The notes: generated by a model from the sequence alone, not told the origin. A DNA stretch of 64,000 bases from Thalassospira povalilytica (GCF_002844235.1 NZ_PGTS01000002.1:620001-684000), one strand, 5' to 3'; positions 35,076 through 44,599 are shown, counted from the first letter of the stretch. Numbers and translations: made by a program.

Positions 35076-36908
35076 ATGAACGACCTGCTCGACCGACCCG
35101 TACAACGTCTGCCGATAGACGTCCTGCGCGAGGTGTTTGGTTATGACAGTTTTCGCGGCCAACAAGCTGAAATCATTGACCATGTGATTGCCGGCAATGA
35201 TGCGCTGGTACTGATGCCCACCGGTGGCGGCAAATCATTATGCTATCAGGTCCCTGCCCTGTGCCGTTCGGGTACTGCTGTTGTGGTGTCACCGCTGATC
35301 GCGCTTATGAAAGATCAGGTCGACGCTCTTAATCAGCTTGGTGTCAAGGCGGCCTTTATCAATTCGACCCTGGCCCCCGAAGCCGCCCGCGAGATCGAGG
35401 CCCGGGCCGTTGATGGCGATATTGATCTTCTTTATGTGGCGCCGGAACGCTTTGCGACCGACCGGTTCCTTAATCTGCTTGATCGCATCAGCATTTCATT
35501 GTTTGCGATTGACGAAGCACACTGCGTTTCGCAATGGGGGCATGATTTCCGCCCGGAATATCGTCGGCTTGACCTTTTGCCGACGCGCTTTGCCCATGTG
35601 CCGCGCATCGCCCTTACCGCGACTGCTGATACACCGACCCGCAAGGACATTGCCGAAAACCTGCATCTGACCGATGCCAAATGCTTCATTACCGGTTTTG
35701 ACCGTCCCAATATCACCTATCGCATTGAAACCAAGGGTAACGCCAAGCAGCGCCTGCTGTCGTTCCTTAATCGTGAACATGCCGAAGATGCCGGGATTGT
35801 CTATTGCCTGTCACGCCGCAAGACCGAAGATGTCGCACAATGGCTGACCGATAACGGTCGCCCTGCCTTGCCCTATCATGCGGGCCTGACACAGGAAACG
35901 CGCCAGCTCCATCAGGATCGCTTCCTGCGTGAAGATGGCATGATCATTTGTGCGACTGTGGCCTTTGGCATGGGCATCGACAAACCCAATGTCCGCTTTG
36001 TTGCGCATTTGAACCTGCCCAAAAGCATGGAAGCCTATTATCAGGAAACCGGGCGTGCAGGCCGTGACGGACTTCCGGCCAATGCCTGGATGAATTACGA
36101 CCTTTCAGACATCGTTTCGATCCGCAGCATGGTGGCAAGTTCCGACGCGCCCGAAGCCCAGAAACGCATTGAATCGCGCAAGCTTGATGCGCTGGTCGGA
36201 CTTGCAGAAACCACCAAATGCCGCCGCCAGGTCATCCTGTCCTATTTTGGCGAAGATCAACATCAGCCCTGTGGCAATTGCGACACCTGTCTTGAGCCGG
36301 TCGATACCTGGGATGCCACCGATGCGTCTCGCAAGGCGCTTTCGGCGGTCTATCGGACAGGTCAACGGTTTGGCCCGGCCCATGTGATCGAAGTTCTGAT
36401 GGGCCGTAAAACCGAAAAAATCCGCCAGAACGGCCATGATCAGCTTTCGGTTTATGCAATTGGCAAGGATATCCCACAACCGCAATGGCGATCGGTTTTC
36501 CGTCAGCTTCTTGCCATGGGATATTTGCAGGTCGATGTCGAAGGGCATGGCGGTGTTTACCTGACCGAGGAATCACGGCCGGTCCTGCGCGGTGAAAAAG
36601 TTGTCGAAATGCGCAAGGACCCGGGCGAAAGCAAACGCGCCATGACGCGGCGTCTGCGCGATTTCGATACCGAATTTGAAAACGAGGATGACCGCGATCT
36701 ATGGGAACGGTTGCGTACCATGCGCCGCGAATTGGCCACCAGCCAGAATGTCCCGCCCTATGTCATTTTCAGCGACCGCACACTTTGGGAAATGGTACGT
36801 TTCAAGCCCCGCACACTCGAAGACATGGCGTCCATTAACGGGGTTGGGGTCAAGAAACTCGACCAGTATGGGCTGGCGTTTCTTGATGTGATGGACGGGC
36901 GGCGCTAA
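35076..36908 (+). CDS. recQ: ATP-dependent DNA helicase RecQ
   Basis: 610 residues. 3'-5' helicase of recombination and fork repair. Walker A is [11 protein letters not shown] (48-58), the DEAH box is [18 protein letters not shown] (145-162, with the RecQ aromatic loop), and motif VI is [10 protein letters not shown]. The zinc cysteines appear in TTKCRRQ and QPCGNCDTC (about 380-408), then a winged helix and a C-terminal HRDC domain (about 525-605, ending [18 protein letters not shown]). ATG 35076 gives the natural start; TTG 35058 is possible. It follows the UDG gene by about 20 bases. Confidence 0.95.
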   Translation: MNDLLDRPVQRLPIDVLREVFGYDSFRGQQAEIIDHVIAGNDALVLMPTGGGKSLCYQVPALCRSGTAVVVSPLIALMKDQVDALNQLGVKAAFINSTLAPEAAREIEARAVDGDIDLLYVAPERFATDRFLNLLDRISISLFAIDEAHCVSQWGHDFRPEYRRLDLLPTRFAHVPRIALTATADTPTRKDIAENLHLTDAKCFITGFDRPNITYRIETKGNAKQRLLSFLNREHAEDAGIVYCLSRRKTEDVAQWLTDNGRPALPYHAGLTQETRQLHQDRFLREDGMIICATVAFGMGIDKPNVRFVAHLNLPKSMEAYYQETGRAGRDGLPANAWMNYDLSDIVSIRSMVASSDAPEAQKRIESRKLDALVGLAETTKCRRQVILSYFGEDQHQPCGNCDTCLEPVDTWDATDASRKALSAVYRTGQRFGPAHVIEVLMGRKTEKIRQNGHDQLSVYAIGKDIPQPQWRSVFRQLLAMGYLQVDVEGHGGVYLTEESRPVLRGEKVVEMRKDPGESKRAMTRRLRDFDTEFENEDDRDLWERLRTMRRELATSQNVPPYVIFSDRTLWEMVRFKPRTLEDMASINGVGVKKLDQYGLAFLDVMDGRR

Positions 36909-36917
36909 CAGCCGCCC
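36897..36917. terminator. Hairpin over the recQ stop, between convergent genes
   Basis: GGGCGGC-GCTAACA-GCCGCCC spans the recQ stop codon. It is followed by TAAAATTT rather than a T-run, so termination is likely weak. Confidence 0.45.
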
Positions 36918-36936
36918 TAAAATTTGGCATCAGGCC

Positions 36937-37533
36937 CTAGTGCCCTGACAGCTGTGCTTTGATGGCGTCAACAATCACATCATCGCCCGGTTTCACGCGT
37001 GTATCAAAACTGTCCACCAACTGCCCGTTTCGCCCGATCAGATATTTGTGAAAGTTCCAGTTTGGCGCCTTATCCGCGCCAAGCACATCGATCGCCCATT
37101 TGTAAAACGGATGTGCATCGGCCCCTGACACCGTGGTTTTTGATGCCATCGGGAAATCGACATCAAAATTGACTTCGCAGAATTCCTGAATGGCGGCGTC
37201 TTCGGCATATTCCTGACCGCCGAAATCGGCTGATGGCACACCGATCACGACCAGCCCGTCATCGCGGTAATCATCCCACAATTTTTGCAGGCCGGTATAT
37301 TGCGGGGTGAACCCGCACATTGATGCCGTATTCACCAACAGAATGACCTTGCCCTGATAATCGGCAAGATGAAGTTCCCCGCCAATGATGGACGGGAATG
37401 AAAAGTCATACACCGTTTTTGCATCTTCCGATGCCATGGTTCCTCTCCAGGAAAAAATGACCGTAATCACTGCAAGCACGCATAATACAGTGAAATGCCG
37501 ACCCTTTTCAATTTGAGGAAAACACCTAGCCAT
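36937..37533 (-). CDS. Glutathione peroxidase family thiol peroxidase, probably exported
   Basis: 198 residues. The GPx fold is clear: LVNTASMCGFTPQYTGLQKLWDDY with the peroxidatic Cys (about 85), VIGVPSADFGGQEY, and NWNFHKYLIGRNGQLVDSF carrying the Trp-Asn of the active site. It reduces peroxides with thioredoxin or glutathione as donor. Unlike most bacterial GPx (about 160 aa), it has an N-terminal hydrophobic stretch FTVLCVLAVITVIFSW (14-29) ahead of MASEDAKTVY, probably a signal peptide or anchor placing it in the periplasm. ATG 37533 overlaps the sulfite-oxidase-fold gene upstream by 8 bases, so the two are coupled. Confidence 0.85.
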   Translation of the reverse strand: MARCFPQIEKGRHFTVLCVLAVITVIFSWRGTMASEDAKTVYDFSFPSIIGGELHLADYQGKVILLVNTASMCGFTPQYTGLQKLWDDYRDDGLVVIGVPSADFGGQEYAEDAAIQEFCEVNFDVDFPMASKTTVSGADAHPFYKWAIDVLGADKAPNWNFHKYLIGRNGQLVDSFDTRVKPGDDVIVDAIKAQLSGH

Positions 37534-38185
37534 ATCGTTCCTCGGTCCAGGGATCGGCATTATTGTGATATCCGCGTTCTTCCCAGAATCCCGGTGCATC
37601 TTCTTTGACAAACCGGATTTCGCGCACCCATTTGGTGCTTTTCCAGAAATACAGCTTGGGGATGACAACACGAACCGGACCGCCATGTTCTTCGCTTAAC
37701 GGTTCGTCGTTCCAGTGATGGGCAATCAGGACGTCTTCATCAAGAAACTGATCAATCCTCACATTTGTGGTGTATCCGTCATGTGCCGTAAACAGGACAT
37801 GTTTGGCATCGGGATGCGGCCTGACCATTTCCGCCAATGTTAGCGCTAACACGCCCTGCCAGTCATTGTCATATCGCGACCAGCTGGTCACACAATGAAT
37901 ATCATTTCGCGCCCGGACATTTGGTAGATCAAGCAGATCCACAAACCCAAGCGACAGCGGATTTTCAACCAACCCGGTAATATCAAGCTTGAAGTCATCT
38001 GCACTGACATGGGGCGTGATGCCCAGATCAAGTACCGGCCAATCCTTTACCAGCCGCTGCCCCGGCGGCAGACGGTTTTCGCGTGCGGCATCGGATGTCC
38101 CGGTCAGTAAACGACCATCTTTGGCCCATTTACGCTTGGCCTCAATCAGCTTGTCTTTGATTTTTCCAGAAAAACTTTGCGTCAC
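37526..38185 (-). CDS. Molybdopterin-dependent sulfite-oxidase-fold protein
   Basis: 219 residues of the sulfite oxidase/MsrP (YedY) molybdopterin-binding fold. The Mo-ligand Cys lies in HCVTSWSRYDNDWQGV (about 98-113). Other marks are LDITGLVENPLSL, VLFTAHDGYTTNV and GGPVRVVIPKLYFWKSTKWVREIRF. It lacks an obvious signal peptide and the dimerisation domain of true sulfite oxidase, matching the short YuiH-like group. Substrate unknown. GTG 38185 is chosen because AGGGAG is 6-7 bases upstream; GTG 38203 is the alternative. It is followed by a glutathione peroxidase overlapping by 8 bases, hinting at a redox or oxidised-methionine role. Confidence 0.8.
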   Translation of the reverse strand: MTQSFSGKIKDKLIEAKRKWAKDGRLLTGTSDAARENRLPPGQRLVKDWPVLDLGITPHVSADDFKLDITGLVENPLSLGFVDLLDLPNVRARNDIHCVTSWSRYDNDWQGVLALTLAEMVRPHPDAKHVLFTAHDGYTTNVRIDQFLDEDVLIAHHWNDEPLSEEHGGPVRVVIPKLYFWKSTKWVREIRFVKEDAPGFWEERGYHNNADPWTEERYG

Positions 38186-38317
38186 CGCTTTCTCCCTTGT
38201 CACAAGCTGATACGAAAAATGGCGCTGACATGTTCACCATGACAACGCCATTTAATCATAAAACCGGCCAGAAAAGGCAATTCACTTCCGCGCGATAACC
38301 CGGGCCTTGTTCGGCAA

Positions 38318-38794
38318 CTAGCCAAAGTCGCGCATAATACGCGCCTTGTCACGTTGCCAGTCACGTTCCTTGACCGCTTCGCGTTTGTCGGCCTTTTTCT
38401 TGCCTTCGGCAATGGCGAGTTCCAACTTCGCGATCCCGCGTTCATTGAAATACAATTTGACCGGAACAAGGGTAAAACCCTTTTTGTTCAAGGCATCATG
38501 CATTTTGGCGATTTCGCGTTTGTGCAGCAGCAATTTGCGCGGACGGCGTTCTTCGTGGCCGAACGGCATCTTGCTTTGATATTCGGGAATATATGCGTTG
38601 ATCAGCCAGACTTCGTCATTCTTGGCTTCGGCATAGGATTCCTGAATATTGCCCTTGCCATCGCGGAGCGATTTGACCTCGGTCCCGCGCAAAACGATCC
38701 CGGCTTCGAATGTTTCCGTCAGGAAATAGTCAAAGCGCGCGCGTCGGTTTTGCGCAACGACCTTATTGTTATCTGTTTCTTTCTTCGGTGCCAT
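38318..38794 (-). CDS. smpB: SsrA-binding protein SmpB
   Basis: 158 residues. Brings tmRNA to stalled ribosomes in trans-translation. [33 protein letters not shown] (about 9-41) is the diagnostic start of the beta-barrel, with [11 protein letters not shown] and [28 protein letters not shown] later. The basic C-terminal helix ([20 protein letters not shown]) inserts in the decoding site. The tmRNA gene itself is not in the window. It lies 17 bases downstream of dapA on the same strand, the usual alphaproteobacterial order. Confidence 0.96.
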   Translation of the reverse strand: MAPKKETDNNKVVAQNRRARFDYFLTETFEAGIVLRGTEVKSLRDGKGNIQESYAEAKNDEVWLINAYIPEYQSKMPFGHEERRPRKLLLHKREIAKMHDALNKKGFTLVPVKLYFNERGIAKLELAIAEGKKKADKREAVKERDWQRDKARIMRDFG

Positions 38795-38811
38795 AAGACG
38801 CTAATTATCGC

Positions 38812-39693
38812 TTAGTGGCCGAGCAATCCGGCACCCTTAAGCGCGGCTTCGACCTTGCGTTTGGATTCATCGGCGATCTCGACCATCGGCAGGCGCATGT
38901 GGCTGCCACAAAGGCCAAGCAATTCAGCCGCGTATTTGACCGGTCCCGGGCTTGCTTCGCAGAACATTGCCTTGTGAACCGGCATCAGACGGTAGTTCAA
39001 CTCCTGAACCTTGGCAATGTTCCCGGCAGCCCAGGCAGCATGCAGTTCTGCACACAGTTTCGGTGCAATGTTCGACGTTACCGAAATGCAGCCATGCCCA
39101 CCCTGGGCCAGGAACGGAACGATGGTGCCGTCTTCGCCCGACAACTGGCAGAAATCAGCACCGGCCGCCAAACGGGTCAGTGCCGGACGTTCCAGATCGC
39201 TGGTCGCATCCTTGACACCAACGATACGCGGCAGTTTTGCCAGTTCGGCCATGGTCGCGACGCTCATATCCACAATCGAGCGACCCGGAATGTTATAGAT
39301 GACAATCGGGATATCGGTTGCATCATGAACGGCCTTGTAATGTGCATACAGGCCCTTTTGGGTCGGCTTGTTATAATAAGGCGTAACAACAAGTGCGGCA
39401 TCCGCACCGGCATTCTGCGCATGGCGCGTCAGCGAAACGGCTTCTGCGGTCGAGTTGGAACCGGTTCCGGCAATTACCGGGCCGCGGCCCTTGGCCACTT
39501 CGAGTGCCAGTTCAACAACACGATGATGTTCAGCATGGCTCAGCGTCGGGGATTCACCAGTGGTTCCGACAGGCACCACACCTGTCGTGCCCTGTTTAAG
39601 CTGCCAATCCACAAAAGACTGGAACGCCTTTTCATCAATCGCACCATCTTGCGTGAACGGTGTGATCAAAGCTGTGATTGAACCCTTAAACAT
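38812..39693 (-). CDS. dapA: 4-hydroxy-tetrahydrodipicolinate synthase
   Basis: 293 residues. TIM-barrel aldolase joining pyruvate with aspartate semialdehyde in lysine and meso-diaminopimelate synthesis. MFKGSITALITPF is the family start. The active-site Thr pair is in GTTGESPTL, the Tyr in YYNKPTQKGLYAHY and YNIPGRS, and the Schiff-base Lys in VGVKDATSD (about 160). The GDGT-like SGEDGTIVPFLAQGGHGCISV segment is also typical. ATG 39693 has GGAGATC upstream, and the 59-residue extension to 39870 is rejected. It is divergent from the lytic transglycosylase gene and in line with smpB. Confidence 0.96.
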   Translation of the reverse strand: MFKGSITALITPFTQDGAIDEKAFQSFVDWQLKQGTTGVVPVGTTGESPTLSHAEHHRVVELALEVAKGRGPVIAGTGSNSTAEAVSLTRHAQNAGADAALVVTPYYNKPTQKGLYAHYKAVHDATDIPIVIYNIPGRSIVDMSVATMAELAKLPRIVGVKDATSDLERPALTRLAAGADFCQLSGEDGTIVPFLAQGGHGCISVTSNIAPKLCAELHAAWAAGNIAKVQELNYRLMPVHKAMFCEASPGPVKYAAELLGLCGSHMRLPMVEIADESKRKVEAALKGAGLLGH

Positions 39694-39900
39694 GGAGATC
39701 TCCAAACATTGGATATATTGAAAGCGGTCGCGAAAATAGCGGCTGTTCGCCAATCCCGCAAGCACTGTATACATTAATCGAAAGGAACTGTAATCGGGGT
39801 TGCAATTTCCCTTCAGGACTGTTTGGCTTTTCCGGATTTCACTGTCATAATGCGCCGGTCTAGAGTGCATTCGCTGCCGTCAGGCAAAGGGGACAATTAC

Positions 39901-41934
39901 ATGGCGCAAGCGTCTTTCCGCAGAGTTTCAGTCTGCGCATTGGCACTGGGCTTTTCGATATTGATGCCAACAGGTCATCTGGCACAGGCCGCAGCAAACG
40001 AAGATAGCATTCTTCTGATGCAGCCGCCCTCGCCGACCTATTCGGCTGTCAGTCGCGCACGTTTGAACGCATTCCTTGATGCCGTCGAAGATGGTCGTAC
40101 CGAAAGCTTTGAAAAGCTTCTGCCCAATTTCGACGATCCGTTGCTGCAAAAGGCAGCAGAATGGATGTTGCTGACGTCGCCGAATTCCGGCCGCAGCTTT
40201 GAAGAAATTACCAATTTCATCGACACCCACCCGACCTGGCCAAGTCAGGCCCTGTTGCGTCAGCGTGCCGAAGAGGCAATGAATGACGCCGTGCCCGATG
40301 ATGAAATTCTGGCATGGTTCAAACGGTCTGCCCCGGTTACGGCCGATGGTGCAACCCGCCAGATCAAGGCGCTTTTGGGCGCGGGTCAGGAATCGGCGGC
40401 CATTGCCCTTGTCCGGACCAGCTGGATCAACGAGAATTTCGGTCGCGGGCAGGAAAAAAGATTTCTGGACCGATATGGCAAATATATCGATCAGGAAACC
40501 CATCAGCAGCGTCTTGACCGTCTGTTGTGGGAAGGTCGCCTGACTACCGCGTCACGCACAATGAAATATGTCAGCAATGACTATCGCCTGCTGGCAGAAG
40601 CCCGCGCAGCGCTGCGCGCAATGACTGGCGGTGTCGATGCGGCCATCAATCGGGTTCCGAAGAAATATCAGAATGATCCGGGTCTGATTTATGAACGCGT
40701 GCGCTGGCGCCGGGTCAAGGACCGCGATCAGGAAGCCCGTGATCTTCTTTTATCGCAGGCAAACGACCTTGCCTATATCTCGATCCGCCCGCAATACTGG
40801 TGGCTTGAAAAGGCCATTCTGGCGCGGCGTGCCTTGCAAAAGGGCCATATCACCGACGCCTATCGTCTGGTTGCCAATCACGGGCAAACCGATCCGGGCG
40901 ATATTGCGGAAGCCGAATGGTATGCAGGCTGGATCGCGCTGGAATTTCTGGGCGATGCCGATATTGCACTGACCCATTTCCAAAATCTGTATGACGTTGT
41001 CCAGTACCCGATCAGCCTGTCGCGCGGGGCCTATTGGGCCGGTCGTGCCAATGCGGCGCTTGGCGATGAAAAACGGGCCAAGGAATGGTATGAACTCGCC
41101 GCCCAGCATGCCCACACATTCTATGGGCAGCTTGCCATTGATGCGCTTGGCCTGAAACCGTCCTATTCGGTTGAACAGCCGGTGCCGACGGCGGAACAGC
41201 GTGCCGCATTTGAAAATCAGGAACTTGTTCAGGTCGTGCGCAAGCTTGGCGCCATCGGGCTTGGCAATATTATCCGGCCGTTCATCATGGCGCTGGTCTA
41301 TGAACATGATGAGCCGGAATACCTTGCGATGGCGACCGACCTTGCCCGCGAATATGGTCGTGCCGACCTTGGCATCATTGCCGCCAAGCGCAGCATTCGC
41401 ACCGGCAGCGGTTATCTTGATGCCGCCTACCCGATCCATGAACAGGTGCCGCTTGGCCATGCGCCCGATCCGGCACTGGTTCATGCCATCATGCGTCAGG
41501 AAAGCCTGTTCAACCCGCAGGCCGTATCATCCGCCGGTGCGCGCGGTTTGATGCAACTGATGCCGGCCACGGCCAAACGCATGGCAAAGTCACTTGACCT
41601 TGATTATGAAACCGACCGGCTGACCGATGACCCGTCCTTCAACATCACATTGGGACGCGCCTATCTCAGCAGGCTTCTTGATCGTTGGGATGGCGCAGAG
41701 GCTCTTACAATTGCCAGCTACAATGCCGGTCCGACGCGTGTCCGCCAGTGGATCAACGAATATGGTGATCCCCGTGATCCGGAAGTTGATCTGGTCGACT
41801 GGATCGAAATGATTCCCTATAGCGAAACCCGCAATTACGTACAGCGCGTAATGGAGGGAACCTATGTCTATCGTCGGCGTTTTGCCCGCGATGAGATTGC
41901 AATGGGTCAGAATGAGACACCCGGGCGGGATTGA
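39901..41934 (+). CDS. slt: Soluble lytic murein transglycosylase (Slt70-like)
   Basis: 677 residues. Cleaves glycan strands of peptidoglycan to 1,6-anhydro-MurNAc ends in the periplasm. A signal peptide (VCALALGFSILMPTGHLAQA, about 11-30) precedes a long superhelical alpha domain. The C-terminal GEWL/SLT domain (about 510-640) has the catalytic Glu in IMRQESLFNPQAVSSAGARGLMQLMP, and ITLGRAYLSRLLDRW and IASYNAGPTRVRQW follow. Length matches Slt70 (about 640-690). AAAGGGGAC lies before ATG 39901. It is divergent from dapA, a precursor gene for peptidoglycan in the same 200-base promoter region. Confidence 0.93.
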   Translation: MAQASFRRVSVCALALGFSILMPTGHLAQAAANEDSILLMQPPSPTYSAVSRARLNAFLDAVEDGRTESFEKLLPNFDDPLLQKAAEWMLLTSPNSGRSFEEITNFIDTHPTWPSQALLRQRAEEAMNDAVPDDEILAWFKRSAPVTADGATRQIKALLGAGQESAAIALVRTSWINENFGRGQEKRFLDRYGKYIDQETHQQRLDRLLWEGRLTTASRTMKYVSNDYRLLAEARAALRAMTGGVDAAINRVPKKYQNDPGLIYERVRWRRVKDRDQEARDLLLSQANDLAYISIRPQYWWLEKAILARRALQKGHITDAYRLVANHGQTDPGDIAEAEWYAGWIALEFLGDADIALTHFQNLYDVVQYPISLSRGAYWAGRANAALGDEKRAKEWYELAAQHAHTFYGQLAIDALGLKPSYSVEQPVPTAEQRAAFENQELVQVVRKLGAIGLGNIIRPFIMALVYEHDEPEYLAMATDLAREYGRADLGIIAAKRSIRTGSGYLDAAYPIHEQVPLGHAPDPALVHAIMRQESLFNPQAVSSAGARGLMQLMPATAKRMAKSLDLDYETDRLTDDPSFNITLGRAYLSRLLDRWDGAEALTIASYNAGPTRVRQWINEYGDPRDPEVDLVDWIEMIPYSETRNYVQRVMEGTYVYRRRFARDEIAMGQNETPGRD

Positions 41935-42013
41935 CCTGCCCGGGGCTTCATTTGCGCTTTTGGCCTGATTGCCCATATTTGATCAATACTGCTTGTCAGA
42001 AAAGGTCAGCAAT

Positions 42014-42712
42014 ATGTCCGAGAATGTACTGTCTTCCTGCCGCGCATTTGTTTTCGATGCATATGGAACGTTGTTTGATGTCGGTTCGGCGGTTGCGAAA
42101 CTGCGTGATGCCGTCGGTGACGAGGCAGACCGCCTTTCCGCTTTATGGCGTCAGAAGCAACTTGAATATACCTGGCTTCGATCCCTGATGGGGGATTTTG
42201 CCGATTTCTGGACCGTGACAGGCGATGCTCTTGATTACGCGATGGACCAGACCGGCAAGAAAGATCCGGTTCTGCGCGCCAAACTGATGGAAACATACCT
42301 GTCGCTTGATACCTTTCCCGAGGTGGTCGAAACGCTCAACACCCTCAAGGCGCAGGGACACAAGCTTGCCATTCTGTCAAATGGCGCAAAACATATGCTG
42401 ATTTCAGCCGCAAAATCGTCAGGAATTCTGTCGCTGTTTGACCAGATCATCTGTGTCGACGACCTGAAGACCTATAAACCCCATCCCGATGTTTACCAGC
42501 TGGCCGCAGACAAACTTGAACTGGAGCCGGCCGAAATTTCATTCCAGTCGTCAAATGGCTGGGATATTGCCGGGGCCGGGCATTTCGGTTTCCGCACGGC
42601 GTGGATCAACAGAAGCAAGCAACCCAAAGAACGGCTGTCGCACGAGGCGGACGTGGTTTTGGGTGGTCTTGACGAATTGTTGCCCCTGTTGTCCAGCTCG
42701 GAAAAGGCATAG
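42014..42712 (+). CDS. Haloacid dehalogenase type II (HAD superfamily)
   Basis: 232 residues. Motif I is FVFDAYGTLFDVGSAV (11-26) with the nucleophilic Asp14. The four-helix cap follows, with LWRQKQLEYTWLRSLMG typical of L-2-haloacid dehalogenases. Motif II is KLAILSNGAKHML, motif III the Lys in KTYKPHPDVY, and motif IV FQSSNGWDIAGAGHFGFRTAWINR. FQSSNGWD is the dehalogenase version of the motif, unlike phosphatases. Such enzymes hydrolyse 2-halo acids to 2-hydroxy acids, though many genomic copies have unknown natural substrates. ATG 42014 has AAAGGTCAG upstream; it is monocistronic. Confidence 0.85.
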   Translation: MSENVLSSCRAFVFDAYGTLFDVGSAVAKLRDAVGDEADRLSALWRQKQLEYTWLRSLMGDFADFWTVTGDALDYAMDQTGKKDPVLRAKLMETYLSLDTFPEVVETLNTLKAQGHKLAILSNGAKHMLISAAKSSGILSLFDQIICVDDLKTYKPHPDVYQLAADKLELEPAEISFQSSNGWDIAGAGHFGFRTAWINRSKQPKERLSHEADVVLGGLDELLPLLSSSEKA

Positions 42713-42725
42713 ATCATGTGATGCG

Positions 42726-42740
42726 GCCCGGTAACCGGGC
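42726..42740. other. Small GC-rich hairpin after the dehalogenase gene
   Basis: GCCCGG-TAA-CCGGGC, a 6-bp stem 13 bases after the stop, followed by AAGTTTTGC. It may add to the stronger terminator next to it. Confidence 0.4.
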
Positions 42741-42760
42741 AAGTTTTGCAAATACAATTG

Positions 42761-42792
42761 AAAAAGGCAGGTCCAATCAGACCTGCCTTTTT
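42761..42792. terminator. Bidirectional terminator of the dehalogenase and bactofilin units
   Basis: A 12-bp stem (AAAAAGGCAGGT / ACCTGCCTTTTT) with an eight-base loop and T-runs on both strands, between convergent genes. Confidence 0.9.
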
Positions 42793-42861
42793 GCGTATCT
42801 GTGTGGTTTTGCGATAACCGGACCCGTCATCGCGGCACCATCAGCACCATCTTTTTGATGA

Positions 42862-43314
42862 TTATTTGTGTTCTTTTTTCACGTTGGCCGCAACGACCTG
42901 GCCGGCCTGAATGACGGTAAGACCGCCTTCTTCAGACACACCTTCAATACGACGGCAATGCCCTTCGATATGGGCGCCCGGTTCGATTGAAAGGCTTTCG
43001 TGAAGAATATCACCAATCATACGTGCGGTTTCAGACAGCGAAACATCGCGTGCACGGACCTGGCCGATAACCGCCCCGCAAATCCGGATCTTGTCAGCGA
43101 CAATTTCGCCGCGCACTTCGCCATGCTGACCGATGGTAAGGGTACGGGTGCGAATGTCACCATTCACAGAACCGTCGACCTGAACATCCGATTCCGAGAT
43201 CAGATCACCGGTAACCCGGAGATCCGCATTGATAATGGAAAGGCCACCCTTTTTTTCTGCAACCGGGTTGCCGCTTTTAGTTGTTTGTGTCGTCTTGCTC
43301 GTTTTTGAAAACAT
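42862..43314 (-). CDS. Bactofilin (polymer-forming cytoskeletal protein)
   Basis: 150 residues. The central DUF583 beta-helix runs from about 28 to 135: LSIINADLRVTGDLISESDVQVDGSVNGDIRTRTLTIG, then VRGEIVADKIRICGAVIGQVRARDVSLSET and a SLSIEPGAHIEGHCRR end. Bactofilins self-assemble without nucleotide and position cell-wall enzymes. The short N- and C-terminal tails are disordered and charged. ATG 43314 lies inside the last codons of the M23 peptidase gene, an overlap of 38 bases, so the peptidase and its likely scaffold are made together. This pairing is known from several bacteria (LmdC with BacA). Confidence 0.93.
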   Translation of the reverse strand: MFSKTSKTTQTTKSGNPVAEKKGGLSIINADLRVTGDLISESDVQVDGSVNGDIRTRTLTIGQHGEVRGEIVADKIRICGAVIGQVRARDVSLSETARMIGDILHESLSIEPGAHIEGHCRRIEGVSEEGGLTVIQAGQVVAANVKKEHK

Positions 43315-44599
43315 AACGTCCCGCCTCAATAAACTTTAGGGGATTGACCGGCTTGTCATGGACCAAAACCTCGTAGTGTACATGGCTGCCCGTGCTTCGT
43401 CCGGTACTTCCCATTAACGCTATTTGATCCTGGTAACGCACTTCGTCGCCCTTCTTGACGAGGACCTTAAATAAGTGTCCATAACGGGTTCTAATGCCGT
43501 TCCCGTGATCGAGTTCGACCATCTTCCCGTATTTTCCACTCCATCCTGCATGCACCACCTTACCCGGTGCAGTTGCCAGAATTGGTGTTCTGATCGGCCC
43601 GGCAAGATCAACACCGGAATGAAAAGCCCAGCGACCATTGATCGGGTCTTTTCGTTTACCGAACGAGCTCGAAAGATAATAAGACGCGGCAGGTTCCCCG
43701 ATTGGCGTCTTTTTCAGTCTGTCATGCAGGTTGGCGAGTTGATCCATACGATCACTGAGCGCCATCGCCACATTTACAAATTCCTCGTCCTTGGGATGTT
43801 CAGGTTCGAACGCCACGAACGGACCACCGACCCCCGGCTCCTGGGGCTTCATCGGTGGAAGAATAAAGGTTTCCGGCTGCAAACCGGTCATTTCCAGAAC
43901 GTTTTCCAGCTCAAGGATCGTGTTGTCGGCCGTTTCGGCGACACGCTGCATGGCCTGTTGCTGGACCGTGTGCAAATCGGCAATGCGTTGGCGCGCATCA
44001 CTGAGTTCACTTTGAAGTTTTTTGGACCGTTGCAGGGCCTGATCACGTTCACGCATCACACGCGACATGACGGTTTCAACGGTTTCGAGTTCATCGCGCA
44101 GCGCAAGGTTACGGTTGGTGATCCCGTCAATCTGCCCCTGAAGCGCATTCATCTGGTTATCCATCGACGTGCGAAGGGCCGAAATCCGGACTTTTTCCTT
44201 CTCGCTGCTGGCGAGTTTGGAAGTGTAATCCTGTACCCGCGCCTGAAGCTGCAGGTTCTTTTCAGCCATCGACAGCAAATTGCGATGGGTATCTTCCATC
44301 TGTGCGGTGATTTCGCCGAAACGTCTTTGACTTTCGGTCACACGCGCAATCAGACGATTATAGGAAAGCTCGCTGCGGAAAAGCTGTTCCTCACGCGTTG
44401 CAAGACGCTGATCGAGGTACCAACTATAACCAGTTACACCCACCGACCAGATAATGGCCGCGGCTCCGAACGAAGCCAGCGCAAGCTGTCCATATTTTCC
44501 AAGACGAAGCTGGTAAACAGAATCATTGGACCGAACAAGAATTTGCCGGTCAGGAAACCATTTATCCACCAAGCGACGCATGCCTTGAAACGCCGACAT
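43277..44599 (-). CDS. M23 family metallopeptidase with N-terminal membrane anchor and coiled coil
   Basis: 440 residues. A membrane segment at about 36-55 (LALASFGAAAIIWSVGVTGYSW) is followed by a long coiled coil (about 65-230, rich in E, Q, L, R heptads) and a C-terminal M23 LytM domain (about 320-425). The zinc site appears as HSGVDLAGPIRTPILATAPGKVVHAG and HVHYEVLVHD near 411-420; YGHLFKVLV and GSTGRSTGSH are also typical. All metal ligands look intact, so it is probably an active endopeptidase rather than an EnvC-like activator. It is encoded just before and overlapping a bactofilin gene. Confidence 0.93.
   Translation of the reverse strand: MSAFQGMRRLVDKWFPDRQILVRSNDSVYQLRLGKYGQLALASFGAAAIIWSVGVTGYSWYLDQRLATREEQLFRSELSYNRLIARVTESQRRFGEITAQMEDTHRNLLSMAEKNLQLQARVQDYTSKLASSEKEKVRISALRTSMDNQMNALQGQIDGITNRNLALRDELETVETVMSRVMRERDQALQRSKKLQSELSDARQRIADLHTVQQQAMQRVAETADNTILELENVLEMTGLQPETFILPPMKPQEPGVGGPFVAFEPEHPKDEEFVNVAMALSDRMDQLANLHDRLKKTPIGEPAASYYLSSSFGKRKDPINGRWAFHSGVDLAGPIRTPILATAPGKVVHAGWSGKYGKMVELDHGNGIRTRYGHLFKVLVKKGDEVRYQDQIALMGSTGRSTGSHVHYEVLVHDKPVNPLKFIEAGRYVFKNEQDDTNN

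Noticed and set aside
39694-39870. 59-residue N-terminal extension of dapA
   Set aside because: It runs through the divergent promoter region; ATG 39693 with GGAGATC upstream gives the family start.
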